Positions 19,600 through 30,803 of a DNA stretch of 64,000 bases are shown here, piece by piece. How positions within the stretch are numbered: position 1 is the first letter of the stretch; the number at the start of each line of letters is the position of its first letter. Origin of the DNA: Clostridia bacterium (GTDB taxonomy: Bacteria > Bacillota > Clostridia > Oscillospirales > Butyricicoccaceae); the NCBI GenBank assembly GCA_021205365.1, contig JAJPXP010000010.1, forward strand, positions 140,711-204,710, in the 5' to 3' direction. A model generated the notes under the pieces. That model did no database searches. It worked only from the letters and a program-made list of their open reading frames with translations, and was not told the DNA's origin. A program made the translations under genes and the position numbers.

Positions 19600-19676
19600 G
19601 ACATATAAGAAATTGTCAGCCACGCACAGCGATGGAATAGAAAAATTGGGAATAGAGAAGAAGGAGTTTTGGATTT

Positions 19677-20543
19677 ATGAAGGGATTAATTCTGGCGGCA
19701 GGCAAGGGCACACGATTGTATCCGATGACAAAGATGATTTGCAAGCCCTTGTTGCCAGTTTATGACAAGCCGCTGATTTATTATCCGCTCAGCATGCTGC
19801 TGCAGTCCGGCATTACAGACATCATGGTTATCATCCCGGATGGGGAGGAAGAGACCTTTGAGAAGCTGCTGGGTGATGGCAGCACATGGGGGGTGCATAT
19901 TACGTATGCAGTGCAGAAGGTACCGCGTGGTATTGCGGATGCATTCCTTGTGGCAGAGGACTTCATCAAAGGAGAATCGGTCTGCCTGATCCTTGGCGAT
20001 AATATTTTCTATGATGAAAGCCGTGATTATGTCTTTATCCAGCAGGCCAGGGAGCAGAATGACGGTGCCACTGTATTCGGCTATTATGTGGATGATCCTC
20101 GCCCGTTTGGCGTTGTGGAGTTTGATGAAAATGGAAACGCACTCAGCATTGAGGAAAAGCCGCGTAAGCCAAAGTCAAATTATATCATTCCGGGTCTGTA
20201 TTTTTATGACAAGGATGTTCTGGAGATTGCAAAGAACCTCAAGCCGTCTGCGCGGGGAGAGCTGGAAATCACCGATGTCAATTTGGAATATCTGCGCCGC
20301 GGCAAGCTCAAGGTTATCCCGCTGGGGGACAATTTTGTCTGGCTCGATGCGGGCACTGCAGACAGCCTTCTGTATGCAGCTGACCGTATCCGGGAGGTGC
20401 AGGATCGCACCGGACGGTATGTTGCGTGCCCGGAGGAAATCGCTTTTCTGCGGGATCTCATTTCTGAAGAGCAGGTACATGAAATTGGCGATCAGCTGAA
20501 GCAGACTCTGTATGGACAGTATTTGCAGTGCATGACAAAGTAA
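19677..20543 (+). CDS. rmlA: Glucose-1-phosphate thymidylyltransferase
   Basis: Makes dTDP-glucose from glucose 1-phosphate and dTTP, the entry to dTDP-rhamnose and other deoxysugars. The nucleotide loop 'GLILAAGKGTRLYPMTK', then 'KPLLPVYDKPLIYYPLS', 'LILGDNIFY' and 'FVWLDAGTADSLL' are clear RmlA signatures, and 288 residues is normal length. It stands alone here, with its own promoter and terminator, without rmlB, rmlC or rmlD nearby. The ribosome site AAGAAGGAG is 7-8 bases before the ATG. Confidence 0.93.
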   Translation: MKGLILAAGKGTRLYPMTKMICKPLLPVYDKPLIYYPLSMLLQSGITDIMVIIPDGEEETFEKLLGDGSTWGVHITYAVQKVPRGIADAFLVAEDFIKGESVCLILGDNIFYDESRDYVFIQQAREQNDGATVFGYYVDDPRPFGVVEFDENGNALSIEEKPRKPKSNYIIPGLYFYDKDVLEIAKNLKPSARGELEITDVNLEYLRRGKLKVIPLGDNFVWLDAGTADSLLYAADRIREVQDRTGRYVACPEEIAFLRDLISEEQVHEIGDQLKQTLYGQYLQCMTK

Positions 20544-20550
20544 AAATGAT

Positions 20551-20578
20551 AAAAGCGGTCATCTGACCGCTTTTTGCT
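20551..20578 (+). terminator. Terminator after rmlA
   Basis: AAAAGCGGTCA/TGACCGCTTTT inverted repeat followed by a T run, 7 bases after the stop. Confidence 0.85.
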
Positions 20579-20735
20579 TTGGGAAGTACTGAAAAAAACA
20601 GGATTTTTCTGGGATGTGAGGAAAAAGTATGCGTGCATTCTTCGTGTCATTCGGGTATTTGCAACCGGAAAACCACGTGTATTCATAGAGACCATTAAAA
20701 AATTGATTTTTCAGATACGTCATTAGGAGGAACAT

Positions 20736-21410
20736 ATGAAGACGACAGTATATTTTATTCGTCATGGTACGACGGAAAACAATGTGAGCGGGCGCTTCCA
20801 GGGCAGCACGGATGTCCCGCTGGGGGAAACAGGATTGAAGCAGGCAACATATCTTGGGGAACGGTTTGCAGAGGTTCCGGTAGATGCTGTGTATACTAGT
20901 CCGCTGACCCGGGCACGTCAGACGGCGGAGGGTGTCTGCGCAAAGCTGGAACTGCAGCCGATTTTATACGATGATCTGCGCGAAATCGACGGCGGCAGGC
21001 TGGAAGGACATACCAATCCGGAAAACCGGCGTGATTACCCCGATGTTATGGACAATTTCCGCAATCATCCGGCAAAATTCTGTCCGCCAGGAGGCGAAAC
21101 GGCACGGCAGGTACATGAGCGCATGACCAGAGCGGTAAACAGGCTTGTGCAGGAAAATGCAGGAAAAAGCATTGTCATCGTGTCACATGGCTTTGCGCTG
21201 CAGTCCTATCTTGCCTGTCTGGATACGCCATTCGATGAGATGGAGCCCAACCTTGTGGGCAATGCAGCTGTCAGCTGTCTTCGCTATGACGAGGCTGGGA
21301 ACTTTGAAACAGTGTTTTATGATGATTCATCGCACCTGCCGGAGGAGCTGCGCTTCCGTTCGACATATCTGAAGGCAGGACGCGCACCGGGTACGAAAAA
21401 ACAGGGATAA
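20736..21410 (+). CDS. Histidine phosphatase family protein (phosphoglycerate mutase-like)
   Basis: 224 residues with the catalytic 'FIRHGTTENN' at the N-terminus, 'TSPLTRARQTAE' carrying the second arginine, and 'IVIVSHGFALQSYL' with the second catalytic histidine. Such proteins dephosphorylate small phosphoesters, often alpha-ribazole phosphate, sugar phosphates or nucleotides. The sequence does not fix the substrate, and I do not call it GpmA. An AGGAGGAAC site precedes ATG 20736. Confidence 0.87.
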   Translation: MKTTVYFIRHGTTENNVSGRFQGSTDVPLGETGLKQATYLGERFAEVPVDAVYTSPLTRARQTAEGVCAKLELQPILYDDLREIDGGRLEGHTNPENRRDYPDVMDNFRNHPAKFCPPGGETARQVHERMTRAVNRLVQENAGKSIVIVSHGFALQSYLACLDTPFDEMEPNLVGNAAVSCLRYDEAGNFETVFYDDSSHLPEELRFRSTYLKAGRAPGTKKQG

Positions 21411-21669
21411 TGTAGCAGGATTTTTTCGTGAAAGGTGCAGCAGACAGCAGAACAATATTTTACAGGAACCGGGAGAATTTCCCGGTTCTATGCATCATTC
21501 TGGAAGGAAATTACGTCAGCCGTCAGACGATAGATGGAAAGACATTATGCGGGAGCATTTGTAATTTTTTTGTGAACATCATACTGGAGTTTGACAAATG
21601 TGATAAAAGAAAAAGCCGCTTTCTCCAAAAATCTGGAAGAAGCGACAGGTATACAGACAGGTGCTCATC
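21411..21669. other. Non-coding region upstream of rpoB
   Basis: It contains a GAACCGGGA/TCCCGGTTC hairpin (21466-21488) and an 11-bp stem with one mismatch, CGCTTTCTCCA/TGGAAGAAGCG (21617-21644). An AT-rich 9-bp inverted repeat (ACGAAAAAA/TTTTTTCGT, 21393-21429) spans the end of the previous gene. The 81-codon ORF at 21428 has no ribosome site and is not credible. Confidence 0.5.
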
Positions 21670-21698
21670 TTGACAAAAGGGCACACGTATGATATTAT
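21670..21698 (+). promoter_or_regulatory. Sigma-A promoter of rpoBC
   Basis: Perfect TTGACA (21670-21675), 17-base spacer, TATTAT (21693-21698). It leaves a leader of about 140 bases before rpoB. Confidence 0.8.
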
Positions 21699-21842
21699 AA
21701 ATTAGTTTCCATATAGATGAAAGGGAACTTAATCCAATTACATTCTAGCATTTTTTCAGTCAAGATGCAAGAAACAGGAAGACAATAATCACTACGCAGC
21801 CAGGCGTATCGAATACTTGAGAAACGGAGTGATGGGTACAAT

Positions 21843-24800
21843 ATGGCAAATGAAGCAACGATCAATGGCGTACATGTCCATGATGTGAAGTATGGACGTA
21901 CCACCAGAAAGAGCTTTGCCAGAATACCGGATGTTCTGGAAATGCCGAACCTCATCGAGGTGCAGAAAAAATCTTATCAGTGGTTCCTGACCGACGGCCT
22001 GCGCGAGGTCTTTGATGACGTCGCAAGCATCACCGACTATACCGGCAACCTAGAATTGTCCTTCATCGATTATAAGCTGGATGATGAGCCGAAGTACAGT
22101 GTTGAGGAGTGCAAGGCAAGAGATGCGACCTATGCATGCCCGCTGCGCGTCCGCATGCGTCTGCGCTATAAGGAAACCGGCGAAATCAAGGAACAGGAAC
22201 TGTTCATGGGTGATTTCCCGCGCATGACGGATTCCGGCACGTTTATCATCAACGGTGCAGAACGTGTTATCGTATCCCAGATCGTCCGTTCTCCGGGTGT
22301 CTACTATGGCATGACACTGGACAAGACCGACAAGCCGCTGCTGTCTGCTACCGTCATCCCGTACCGCGGCGCATGGCTGGAATATGAGACGGACAGCAAT
22401 GATGTCTTCTATGTCCGCATTGATAAAAATAGAAAGATTCCGATCACTTCCTTTATCCGCGCAATCGGTGTGGAAACCGATGCAGAGATCATCGAGATGT
22501 TCGGTGAGGATGAGCGCATTCTGGCAACCCTCGACAAGGACCCGTCCAAGACGGTTGAGGAAGCCCTCATTGAGATTTACAAGAAGCTCCGCCCGGGCGA
22601 ACCGCCTACGGTGGATTCCGCACGCAGCCTGCTGAACGCACTGTTCTTCGATACCCGTCGGTATGATATTTCCGCAGTGGGCCGCTATAAATACAATAAG
22701 AAACTGAATATTGCACGCCGTCTGGTTGGTCATAGGCTTTGCGAAACCATTACCGATCCGCTGACCGGTGAGGTGCTGGCAGAGGAAAGCGATGTCTGCA
22801 CCCGTGAGCAGGCAAACCTGATTGCACGCCGCGGCGTACATGGTACCATCATCGAAGCAAATGACGGCACCCGTGTAAAGGTATTCGGCAATGGCATGGT
22901 TGACATGAAGGATTTCGTTTCCTTTGACCCACAGGAAAAGTGCGGCATCAAGGAAAAGGTTCGTTTCGTTGTCCTGAAGGAGCTGCTGGAGACCGCAGAG
23001 GAAGAAGGCAAGACGGAGGACGAGCTGATCGACGATATCAAGGCTTCCAAGGATGACCTGGTTCCGAAGCACATCATTGTCGACGATATGCTGGCATCGA
23101 TTTGCTATTTGCTGGGTCTGGGCCATGATATTGGCACCACCGATGACATCGACCATCTGGGCAACCGCCGCCTGCGCTGCGTAGGCGAGCTGCTGCAGAA
23201 CCAGTTCCGCATTGGTTTCTCCCGTATGGAGCGCGTCATCCGTGAGCGTATGACCATTCAGGATCTGGATATCGTCACCCCGCAGTCCCTGATTAATATT
23301 CGTCCGGTAACTGCAGCGATTAAGGAATTCTTTGGTTCCTCTCCGCTGTCCCAGTTCATGGACCAGAATAATCCGCTGTCTGAGCTGACGCATAAGCGCC
23401 GTATGTCTGCGCTTGGCCCTGGAGGTCTGTCCCGTGACCGTGCATCCTTCGAAGTACGAGACGTACACTACAGCCATTATGGACGTATGTGCCCGATTGA
23501 GACGCCGGAAGGTCCGAACATCGGTCTGATTTCCTATCTTGCAACCTATGCACGCATCAATGACTTTGGCTTTGTAGAAGCGCCGTACCGTTTTATCGAC
23601 AAGAAGACCGGACGTGTACTGGATGAAGTGCATTATATGACCGCAGATGTCGAGGATGAATACACCATCTGCCAGGCGTATGAGCCGCTGGATGAGAATG
23701 GCTGTCTGGCAAATCATCGTATCACCTGCCGCTGCCGTGAAGAAATTGTCGAGGTTGACCGTCAGGACGTCGATCTAATGGACGTATCCCCGCGTATGAT
23801 GGTATCTGTTGCAACTGCGATGATCCCGTTCCTGGAGCACGATGACGCAAACCGTGCACTGATGGGCGCGAACATGCAGCGTCAGGCAGTACCGCTGCTG
23901 AAGACCGAGTCTCCGGCTGTCGGCACTGGCATGGAATACAAGGCATGCGTTGACTCCGGCATTGTTCCGCTGGCAGAGGGCGATGGCACAGTTACCCGCG
24001 TTACCGCGCGTGAAGTCGTTGTCAATTACGACACCATGGGCGAGAAGACCTATCATCTGACCAAGTTCCTGCGTTCCAACCAGTCCACCTGTATCAACCA
24101 GCGTCCGATTGTCAATCTGGGCGAGCGTGTCAAGAAGGGCGATGTGCTGGCTGACGGTCCGGCTACCTGCAATGGCGAGGTTGCGCTGGGCAAGAATGCG
24201 CTGATTGGCTTCATGACCTGGGAAGGCTACAACTACGAGGACGCTGTACTGCTGAACGAACGCCTGGTTCGTGACGATGTATACACCTCGATTCATATTG
24301 AAGAATACGAATCCGAATCCCGCGATACCAAGCTGGGACCGGAAGAGATTACCCGTGATATCCCGAATGTCGGCGAAGATGCACTGCGTGATCTGGATGA
24401 GCGCGGTATTATCCGCGTGGGCGCTGAAGTGCATTCCGGTGACATTCTGGTCGGCAAGGTTACACCGAAGGGCGAAACCGAGCTGACTGCCGAAGAGCGC
24501 CTGCTGCGCGCAATCTTTGGCGAAAAGGCGCGTGAGGTTCGTGATACCTCCCTGCGTGCACCGCATGGTGAAGCAGGTATTGTCGTAGACGTCAAGGTAT
24601 TTACCCGTGAGGCTGGCGATGACATGTCTCCAGGCGTAAACATGACGGTCCGCGTTTATATCGCACAGAAGAGAAAGATTTCCGTAGGCGACAAGATGGC
24701 AGGCCGCCACGGCAACAAGGGTGTCGTTTCCCGCATTCTGCCGCAGGAAGATATGCCGTTCCTCGAAGACGGCACACCGCTTGATATCGTTCTGAACCCG

Positions 24801-25598
24801 CTGGGTGTACCGTCCCGAATGAATATCGGACAGGTATTGGAAGTTCATCTGGGCTATGCTGCCATGAGCATGGGCTGGAAGATTGCAACGCCGGTATTCG
24901 ACGGTGCAGACGAACAGGATATCGCTGACGCGCTGACGGCTGCAGGCAAGAACCCGAACGGCAAGTCTGTTCTGTATGATGGACGTACCGGCGAAAAGTT
25001 CGACAATGAAGTAACCGTTGGTTATATGTACTACCTCAAGCTGCATCATCTGGTTGATGATAAGATCCATGCACGTTCCACTGGCCCGTATTCCCTGGTT
25101 ACCCAGCAGCCTCTGGGTGGTAAGGCACAGTTCGGCGGCCAGCGTTTCGGTGAAATGGAAGTTTGGGCGCTTGAGGCATATGGTGCAGCATATACGCTGC
25201 AGGAAATCCTGACAGTCAAGTCTGACGATATCGTAGGACGTGTCAAGACCTACGAGGCAATTGTCAAGGGCCACAACATCCCGGCAGCAGGCATTCCGGA
25301 ATCCTTCAAGGTTCTCATTAAGGAACTGCAGTCCCTGTGCCTGGATATCCGTGTGCTGGATGAAGAAGGTGAGGAAATCATTCTGGCTGATGACGATGAT
25401 GAAACCACAAACTTCAACCAGGTAGAGCGTGAGAACCGCTCCAATGCAACGGATGCTGAATTTGAAGCAGCAGGCTTTGGCGTTTCTGACGTAGAAGACG
25501 GCGACCATCCGCTGATGGAGGATGAATCCGTGGTAGCTGACGATCTGTTTGGCAGCGATGATGTCGATGATATCTATGACGGCGAGATGGAGGAGTAA
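21843..25598 (+). CDS. rpoB: RNA polymerase subunit beta
   Basis: 1251-residue core polymerase subunit. The rifampicin-pocket sequence '[26 protein letters not shown]' is present with wild-type Asp, His and Ser residues. Also seen are '[15 protein letters not shown]', the '[15 protein letters not shown]' fork region and '[12 protein letters not shown]'. The C-terminal 60 residues are acidic. The start ATG follows GGAGTGATGGG. It is joined to rpoC with a 2-base gap. The usual upstream rplKAJL genes are absent; a phosphatase gene lies there instead. Confidence 0.98.
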   Translation: MANEATINGVHVHDVKYGRTTRKSFARIPDVLEMPNLIEVQKKSYQWFLTDGLREVFDDVASITDYTGNLELSFIDYKLDDEPKYSVEECKARDATYACPLRVRMRLRYKETGEIKEQELFMGDFPRMTDSGTFIINGAERVIVSQIVRSPGVYYGMTLDKTDKPLLSATVIPYRGAWLEYETDSNDVFYVRIDKNRKIPITSFIRAIGVETDAEIIEMFGEDERILATLDKDPSKTVEEALIEIYKKLRPGEPPTVDSARSLLNALFFDTRRYDISAVGRYKYNKKLNIARRLVGHRLCETITDPLTGEVLAEESDVCTREQANLIARRGVHGTIIEANDGTRVKVFGNGMVDMKDFVSFDPQEKCGIKEKVRFVVLKELLETAEEEGKTEDELIDDIKASKDDLVPKHIIVDDMLASICYLLGLGHDIGTTDDIDHLGNRRLRCVGELLQNQFRIGFSRMERVIRERMTIQDLDIVTPQSLINIRPVTAAIKEFFGSSPLSQFMDQNNPLSELTHKRRMSALGPGGLSRDRASFEVRDVHYSHYGRMCPIETPEGPNIGLISYLATYARINDFGFVEAPYRFIDKKTGRVLDEVHYMTADVEDEYTICQAYEPLDENGCLANHRITCRCREEIVEVDRQDVDLMDVSPRMMVSVATAMIPFLEHDDANRALMGANMQRQAVPLLKTESPAVGTGMEYKACVDSGIVPLAEGDGTVTRVTAREVVVNYDTMGEKTYHLTKFLRSNQSTCINQRPIVNLGERVKKGDVLADGPATCNGEVALGKNALIGFMTWEGYNYEDAVLLNERLVRDDVYTSIHIEEYESESRDTKLGPEEITRDIPNVGEDALRDLDERGIIRVGAEVHSGDILVGKVTPKGETELTAEERLLRAIFGEKAREVRDTSLRAPHGEAGIVVDVKVFTREAGDDMSPGVNMTVRVYIAQKRKISVGDKMAGRHGNKGVVSRILPQEDMPFLEDGTPLDIVLNPLGVPSRMNIGQVLEVHLGYAAMSMGWKIATPVFDGADEQDIADALTAAGKNPNGKSVLYDGRTGEKFDNEVTVGYMYYLKLHHLVDDKIHARSTGPYSLVTQQPLGGKAQFGGQRFGEMEVWALEAYGAAYTLQEILTVKSDDIVGRVKTYEAIVKGHNIPAAGIPESFKVLIKELQSLCLDIRVLDEEGEEIILADDDDETTNFNQVERENRSNATDAEFEAAGFGVSDVEDGDHPLMEDESVVADDLFGSDDVDDIYDGEMEE

Positions 25599-25600
25599 GC

Positions 25601-28600
25601 ATGGGATACAATACGTTTAATGCAATTAAAATCGGACTTGCTTCGCCAGACCTCATCCGCGAATGGTCTTACGGTGAGGTCAAGAAGCCGGAAACCATTA
25701 ACTATAGAACACTGAAGCCGGAGCGTGACGGTCTGTTCTGTGAACGCATCTTTGGACCACAGAAGGACTGGGAGTGCCATTGCGGACGTTATAAGAAGGT
25801 TCGCTATAAGGGCAAGATCTGTGAACGCTGCGGTGTAGAAGTTACCAAGTCCAAGGTACGCCGTGAGCGTATGGGCCATATCGAACTGGCTGCGCCGGTT
25901 TCTCATATCTGGTATTTCAAGGGCATTCCGTCCCGTATGGGTCTGATTCTGGATATGTCTCCGCGTCTGCTGGAAAAGGTTCTGTACTTTGCAGCCTATA
26001 TCGTAACCGATCCGGGCGAAGGCACCGGCCTGATTAAGAAGCAGATTCTGACCGAACGCGAATACCGCGACATGCGTGAGAAGTTCGAGGATGACTTCGA
26101 GGCAATGATGGGTGCAGAAGCAATCCAGAAGCTGCTGAAGGAGCTGGATCTCGAGCAGCTGAGCGTTGAGCTGAAGGCTGAGCTGAAGAATGCTACCGGT
26201 CAGAAGCGCGTGCGCATTATCAAGCGCCTGGAAGTTGTAGAAGCATTCCGCCAGTCCGGCAATCGCCCGGAATGGATGATTATGGATGTTGTTCCGGTTA
26301 TTCCGCCGGAAATTCGTCCGATGGTACAGCTGGATGGCGGCAGATTTGCTACCTCTGACCTGAATGACCTGTACCGCCGTGTGATTAACAGAAACAACCG
26401 TCTGAAGCGCCTGCTGGAGCTGGGTGCACCGGATATCATTGTACGCAATGAAAAGCGTATGCTGCAGGAAGCTGTTGACGCGTTGATCGATAATGGCCGC
26501 CGCGGACGTCCGGTAACCGGTCCGAACAACCGCCCGCTCAAGTCCCTTTCTGATATGCTGAAGGGCAAGCAGGGACGTTTCCGTCAGAACCTGCTGGGTA
26601 AGCGCGTTGACTATTCCGGCCGTTCCGTAATCGTCGTAGGTCCGGATCTGAAGATTTATCAGTGCGGCCTGCCGAAGGAAATGGCAATCGAGCTGTTTAA
26701 GCCGTTTATTATGAAGCGCCTGGTTCAGACCGGTCAGGCTTCTAATATCAAGTCTGCAAAGAAGATGGTTGAGCGCGGCAAGCCGGAGGTTTGGGATGCG
26801 CTGGAAACTGTTATCAAGGGACATCCGGTTCTGCTGAACCGTGCGCCGACCCTGCACCGTCTGGGTATCGAAGCATTCGAACCGATTCTGGTTGAGGGCC
26901 GTGCAATCAAGCTGCATCCGCTGGTTTGTACCGCATTTAACGCCGACTTCGACGGCGACCAGATGGCTGTCCATCTGCCGCTGTCTGTCGAAGCACAGGC
27001 AGAAGCACGTCTGCTGATGCTGTCGGCAAACAACCTGCTGAAACCGCAGGATGGTAAGCCGGTAACAGTACCGTCTCAGGATATGGTACTTGGTTCCTAC
27101 TATCTCACCATTGACCGCGACACGGAACAGGGTGCAGGCAAGGTATTCCGCAATGAGGATGAAGCCCTCATGGCATATGATGAAGGCATTATCGGCATCC
27201 ATGCACCGATTAAGGTCCGCAGAACCATGGTGATTGACGGCGAGACGGTTACTGGTCTGGTCGATGCGACCGCAGGACGTCTGATCTTCAATCAGAAGAT
27301 TCCGCAGGATCTCGGCTTTGTAGAAAGAAATACCAAGCAGGATATGCTCAAGCTGGAAATCATGCAGACCTGTGGCAAGAAGCAGCTTGGCAAGATTATT
27401 GATAAGTGCATCAGCATCCATGGCTTTAACAAGACTGCGGAGGTTCTGGACTCCATTAAGGCTATGGGCTATAAATATTCCACCAAGGGCGCACTGACGG
27501 TATCCTTCTCTGATATCGCAGTGCCGGAGCAGAAGCAGGCTTTGATTTCTGCATCTGAGAAGAAGGTTGCTGCAATCGACCGCAAATATAAGCGCGGCTT
27601 TATCACCGATGCAGAACGTTACCGTCTGGTAGTACGCGAATGGGAAGACACCACGAAGGTTGTTACCAACGCACTGCAGGAGAAGATGGACAGCGACCGC
27701 TTTAACCCGATTCACATGATGGCACAGTCCGGTGCGCGAGGCTCCATCAACCAGATTCGTCAGCTGGCAGGTATGCGTGGTCTGATGGCAAACGCGGCTG
27801 GCCGAACCATCGAAATTCCGGTTAAGTCGAACTTCCGTGAGGGCCTGTCTGTATTGGAATACTTCATCTCCGCGCGAGGCGCTCGTAAGGGTCTGGCAGA
27901 TACGGCGCTGCGTACCGCTGACTCCGGTTACCTGACCCGTCGAATGGTTGATGTATCGCAGGATGTCATCATCCGTGAGGATGACTGCGGCGCTTCTACC
28001 GGTATCTGGGTAGAGGATATCATGGAAGGCAATTCCTGTATCGAACCGCTGGCAGAGCGTCTGGTTGGACGTTATCCGGTTGAGGATATTGTTGACCCAC
28101 AGACAGGCGAGATTCTGCAGCATAAGGAAGATATGATGAACGAAGCGGATGCAGCACGCATTGTCGGCGCAGGCATCACTAAGGTTCACATCCGTACCGT
28201 GCTGCAGTGCCGTGCACGCAAGGGCGTTTGTGCGCACTGCTATGGCTCCAACCTGGCATTCAATGCACCGTGTGCAATGGGTGAAGCAGTTGGTATCATC
28301 GCTGCACAGTCCATCGGTGAGCCGGGTACCCAGCTTACCATGCGTACCTTCCATTCCGGTGGTATTGCAGGTTCTGATATTACACAGGGTCTTCCGCGAG
28401 TGGAAGAACTGTTTGAAGCAAGAAAGCCGAAGAAGGTTGCTACTCTGGCAGAAATCGGCGGCGTAGTCAACATCGAAGAGAGCAAGCGTACGACGGTTAA
28501 GACGGTCAATGTTGTAAATGTACAGACTGGCGAAACCAAGAGCTATCAGCTGGCTTCTTCTTCCGGTATCCGTGTCAACAGCGGTGACGAGATTGAACAG

Positions 28601-29137
28601 GGCCACCAGCTGAATGAAGGCGCACTGAATCCGCATGATATCCTGCGTGTTCTGAATCCGCGTGCCGTACAGGACTATCTGATTAAGGAAGTCCAGAAGG
28701 TTTACCGTCAGCAGGGCGTAGATCTGAACGACAAGCATATTGAAGTTATTGTCCGCCAGATGATGCGCAAGGTTAAGGTTGAGGATGCAGGCGATACCGA
28801 TCTGCTGCCAGGCGCTATGCTCAGCATTCTCGAGCTTGAGGATGAGAATGAGAAGGTGCAGGCGCGTATCGACGCTGGTGAAACCGGACTGGAGATGGCA
28901 ACATGGTCTCCGGTACTGATGGGTATTACCAAGGCTGCACTGGCTACCGATTCCTTCCTGTCGGCAGCATCCTTCCAGGAGACCACCCGTGTCCTGACCG
29001 ACGCTGCAATCAAGGGTAAGATTGACCCGCTGACTGGTCTGAAGGAGAACGTATTGATCGGTAAGCTGATTCCGGCAGGTTCCGGCCTGAAGGAATACCG
29101 TGAAGGTCATTACGAGGAAATCCACGATCTGGACTAA
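25601..29137 (+). CDS. rpoC: RNA polymerase subunit beta'
   Basis: 1178 residues. The N-terminal zinc finger is formed by 'CHCGRYKK' and 'CERCGVE'. The catalytic Mg2+ loop '[14 protein letters not shown]' is near residue 450. The second zinc site includes 'DDCGASTG' and '[13 protein letters not shown]', and the trigger-loop region '[16 protein letters not shown]' is present. Length is that of clostridial RpoC without large insertions. A terminator follows 20 bases after the stop, so rpoBC is closed off from the ribosomal genes downstream. Confidence 0.98.
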   Translation: MGYNTFNAIKIGLASPDLIREWSYGEVKKPETINYRTLKPERDGLFCERIFGPQKDWECHCGRYKKVRYKGKICERCGVEVTKSKVRRERMGHIELAAPVSHIWYFKGIPSRMGLILDMSPRLLEKVLYFAAYIVTDPGEGTGLIKKQILTEREYRDMREKFEDDFEAMMGAEAIQKLLKELDLEQLSVELKAELKNATGQKRVRIIKRLEVVEAFRQSGNRPEWMIMDVVPVIPPEIRPMVQLDGGRFATSDLNDLYRRVINRNNRLKRLLELGAPDIIVRNEKRMLQEAVDALIDNGRRGRPVTGPNNRPLKSLSDMLKGKQGRFRQNLLGKRVDYSGRSVIVVGPDLKIYQCGLPKEMAIELFKPFIMKRLVQTGQASNIKSAKKMVERGKPEVWDALETVIKGHPVLLNRAPTLHRLGIEAFEPILVEGRAIKLHPLVCTAFNADFDGDQMAVHLPLSVEAQAEARLLMLSANNLLKPQDGKPVTVPSQDMVLGSYYLTIDRDTEQGAGKVFRNEDEALMAYDEGIIGIHAPIKVRRTMVIDGETVTGLVDATAGRLIFNQKIPQDLGFVERNTKQDMLKLEIMQTCGKKQLGKIIDKCISIHGFNKTAEVLDSIKAMGYKYSTKGALTVSFSDIAVPEQKQALISASEKKVAAIDRKYKRGFITDAERYRLVVREWEDTTKVVTNALQEKMDSDRFNPIHMMAQSGARGSINQIRQLAGMRGLMANAAGRTIEIPVKSNFREGLSVLEYFISARGARKGLADTALRTADSGYLTRRMVDVSQDVIIREDDCGASTGIWVEDIMEGNSCIEPLAERLVGRYPVEDIVDPQTGEILQHKEDMMNEADAARIVGAGITKVHIRTVLQCRARKGVCAHCYGSNLAFNAPCAMGEAVGIIAAQSIGEPGTQLTMRTFHSGGIAGSDITQGLPRVEELFEARKPKKVATLAEIGGVVNIEESKRTTVKTVNVVNVQTGETKSYQLASSSGIRVNSGDEIEQGHQLNEGALNPHDILRVLNPRAVQDYLIKEVQKVYRQQGVDLNDKHIEVIVRQMMRKVKVEDAGDTDLLPGAMLSILELEDENEKVQARIDAGETGLEMATWSPVLMGITKAALATDSFLSAASFQETTRVLTDAAIKGKIDPLTGLKENVLIGKLIPAGSGLKEYREGHYEEIHDLD

Positions 29138-29157
29138 GTCTATTATAAAGATATGAC

Positions 29158-29190
29158 AGAGAGATCATGCTCCGGCATGGTCTCTCTTTA
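29158..29190 (+). terminator. Terminator after rpoC
   Basis: 13-bp stem AGAGAGATCATGC/GCATGGTCTCTCT with one G-U pair and a TCCG loop, followed by TTTA. Confidence 0.85.
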
Positions 29191-29218
29191 TATAAATAAA
29201 GACGGATGCGTTTTTCAT

Positions 29219-29247
29219 TTGAAAATCCGGGAAGAGTATGTTATACT
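29219..29247 (+). promoter_or_regulatory. Sigma-A promoter for the small membrane protein gene
   Basis: TTGAAA (29219-29224), 17-base spacer, TATACT (29242-29247). Confidence 0.68.
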
Positions 29248-29284
29248 TTCTCACGGAAAATCTGAATTCATGAGGAATAAAATC

Positions 29285-29683
29285 ATGCAAAGAGACAGAT
29301 ACTGGAAATATGGATGCTTCGGTATTGCGGTTTTGATGCTGATGTACAGTGTACATATTGCGCGGCTGGATGCCCTGCTGCGGAGATGCTGCAAGAATGT
29401 ACTATACCACTGTTTTTTCGGACAGTATGGCCTGTATCTGCTTTTTCTGCTCATGGCAGCCTTCCTGCTGTTTGCAATGTGGCAATGGATTACAGCAAGG
29501 ACGTCGAGAAAACGGATTGTGACCACCAGCCTCGCAGCCGTGTGCATTTATGCGGTTCTTGCCCATGGCTATTTGGGTTATCATTATGATGTGTATACCC
29601 ATTCCAGCCAGTCAGAGCAAAAGAAGTATAATAAATATTATGACAAGGGCCTGCTGTATGACTTGAAAGGCCTAATCAAATAA
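29285..29683 (+). CDS. Hypothetical membrane protein
   Basis: 132 residues with three hydrophobic segments (about residues 9-26, 47-66 and 77-96) and a hydrophilic tail rich in Tyr, Lys, His and Ser. I start it at ATG 29285, because TGAGGA at 29271-29276 is 8 bases upstream; ATG 29270 is the alternative. It has its own promoter, so it is likely a real gene. I do not recognise the family. Several Cys (15, 36, 37, 45) lie near the first two segments. Confidence 0.6.
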   Translation: MQRDRYWKYGCFGIAVLMLMYSVHIARLDALLRRCCKNVLYHCFFGQYGLYLLFLLMAAFLLFAMWQWITARTSRKRIVTTSLAAVCIYAVLAHGYLGYHYDVYTHSSQSEQKKYNKYYDKGLLYDLKGLIK

Positions 29684-29796
29684 CACTGGTGCAGGATTTT
29701 TGGACGTAGCCTGCAGATGGAATTTGGAGAAAAAACAGAAGAAATTTTCCTGTTTGTGCAAAATCATGCATAAAACCCGTAAAAATGGATATCCTG

Positions 29797-29802
29797 TATA
29801 AT
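29797..29802 (+). promoter_or_regulatory. -10 element upstream of the ribosomal operon
   Basis: TATAAT preceded by TG, 85 bases before the L7Ae-like gene. A convincing -35 at the right spacing is not visible. Confidence 0.45.
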
Positions 29803-29886
29803 GCTTTGTAGAAACGAAGAAAAAAAGATTGACAGGAGAAGGGTTATCATGTAAAATAAACGGGTATGCGATAAGGAGGTATTTCT

Positions 29887-30129
29887 ATGCTCTCAGAACT
29901 GTCTTCGGCGTTAAAAGTCGTCGGTGTAAAGCAGTCCAAAAAAGCCATCCGTGACGGCGGTGCAAAGTCAGTATTCATAGCCGCGGACGCAGAGCGTCGG
30001 ATTACCGGACCAATTTATGAACTGTGTGAACAGCATAATGTGGAAGTGACAGAGGTTCCTTCGATGAAGGAGCTGGGCGGTGCAGTCGGTATTGCAGTCG
30101 GCGCTGCTGTCGTCACCATTCTCGCTTGA
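29887..30129 (+). CDS. L7Ae-like ribosomal protein (YbxF type)
   Basis: 80-residue member of the L7Ae/L30e/S12e/Gadd45 family, which binds kink-turn RNA. 'KQSKKAIRDGGAKSVFIAADAE' and 'LCEQHNVEVTEVPSMKELGGAVGIAVGAAVVTIL' match the family's RNA-binding strand-helix pattern. The same gene order (ybxF before rpsL) is found in Bacillus. The AAGGAGG site is well placed, and rpsL follows 66 bases later. Confidence 0.85.
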   Translation: MLSELSSALKVVGVKQSKKAIRDGGAKSVFIAADAERRITGPIYELCEQHNVEVTEVPSMKELGGAVGIAVGAAVVTILA

Positions 30130-30195
30130 TTTTAACGGGACAACCTTTCCCGCTGAAATAAATCTACTCAATCTTTTGAAGGAGGTGCAAGTTAA

Positions 30196-30615
30196 ATGCC
30201 AACCTTTAACCAGCTCGTACGCAAGGGCAGAAAGGAAACTGAATACAAGTCCACTGCTCCGGCACTGCAGGTAGGCCTGAACTCGCTGAAGAAGAAGGCA
30301 ACTAACCAGCCGGCCCCGCAGAAGAGAGGCGTCTGCACAACTGTCAAGACCATGACACCGAAGAAGCCGAACTCTGCACTGCGTAAGGTCGCTCGTGTAA
30401 AGCTGACCAATGGTATGGAAGTATCCGCTTATATCCCGGGCATCGGCCACAACCTGCAGGAACACTCTGTAGTAATGGTACGTGGCGGCCGTGTAAAGGA
30501 CCTTCCAGGTGTTCGTTACCACATCATCCGCGGTACTCTGGATACCCAGGGTGTTGCAAACCGTCATCAGGCTCGTTCCAAGTACGGCGCTAAGCGTCCG
30601 AAGCCGGGCAAGTAA
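30196..30615 (+). CDS. rpsL: Ribosomal protein S12
   Basis: 139-residue decoding-centre protein of the small subunit. It shows '[12 protein letters not shown]', the loop '[15 protein letters not shown]' with the lysines linked to streptomycin response in wild-type state, and '[16 protein letters not shown]'. Codon choice is highly biased, as in strongly expressed genes. A GGAGGTG site precedes the ATG. A 188-base gap separates it from rpsG. Confidence 0.97.
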   Translation: MPTFNQLVRKGRKETEYKSTAPALQVGLNSLKKKATNQPAPQKRGVCTTVKTMTPKKPNSALRKVARVKLTNGMEVSAYIPGIGHNLQEHSVVMVRGGRVKDLPGVRYHIIRGTLDTQGVANRHQARSKYGAKRPKPGK

Positions 30616-30665
30616 GCCTGCATTTTTAAACCCACATCAACCCGTGCGTTTGACTTGAACACTGA

Positions 30666-30760
30666 CTCAAGCAAAGCAGAATAGCTTTGTCCTGAGCGCG
30701 TTTGAATAGATTTATTTCAGACCCTCGGACAGGCGATGACAGAAGCCAGGGGTGGCTTTT
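30666..30760 (+). promoter_or_regulatory. Structured rpsL-rpsG intergenic RNA
   Basis: Two hairpins lie in the 188-base gap. CTCA..CAAAGC pairs with GCTTTG..TGAG at 30666-30696. AAGCCA-GGGG-TGGCTT at 30743-30758 is followed by TT. The same intergenic position is the S7 autoregulation site in Escherichia coli; a regulatory role here is inference. Confidence 0.45.
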
Positions 30761-30803
30761 GAAGTACCTATGAAATCATTTTTTTGTGAAGGAGGGAAGT
30801 ATC

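Noticed and set aside
21428-21673. 81-codon ORF upstream of rpoB
   Set aside because: No ribosome site, no recognisable sequence, and it runs over two hairpins up to the rpoB promoter.
25574-29125. 1183-codon reverse ORF opposite rpoC
   Set aside because: Exact antisense of rpoC, caused by the rarity of TTA, CTA and TCA codons in the forward frame; not a gene.
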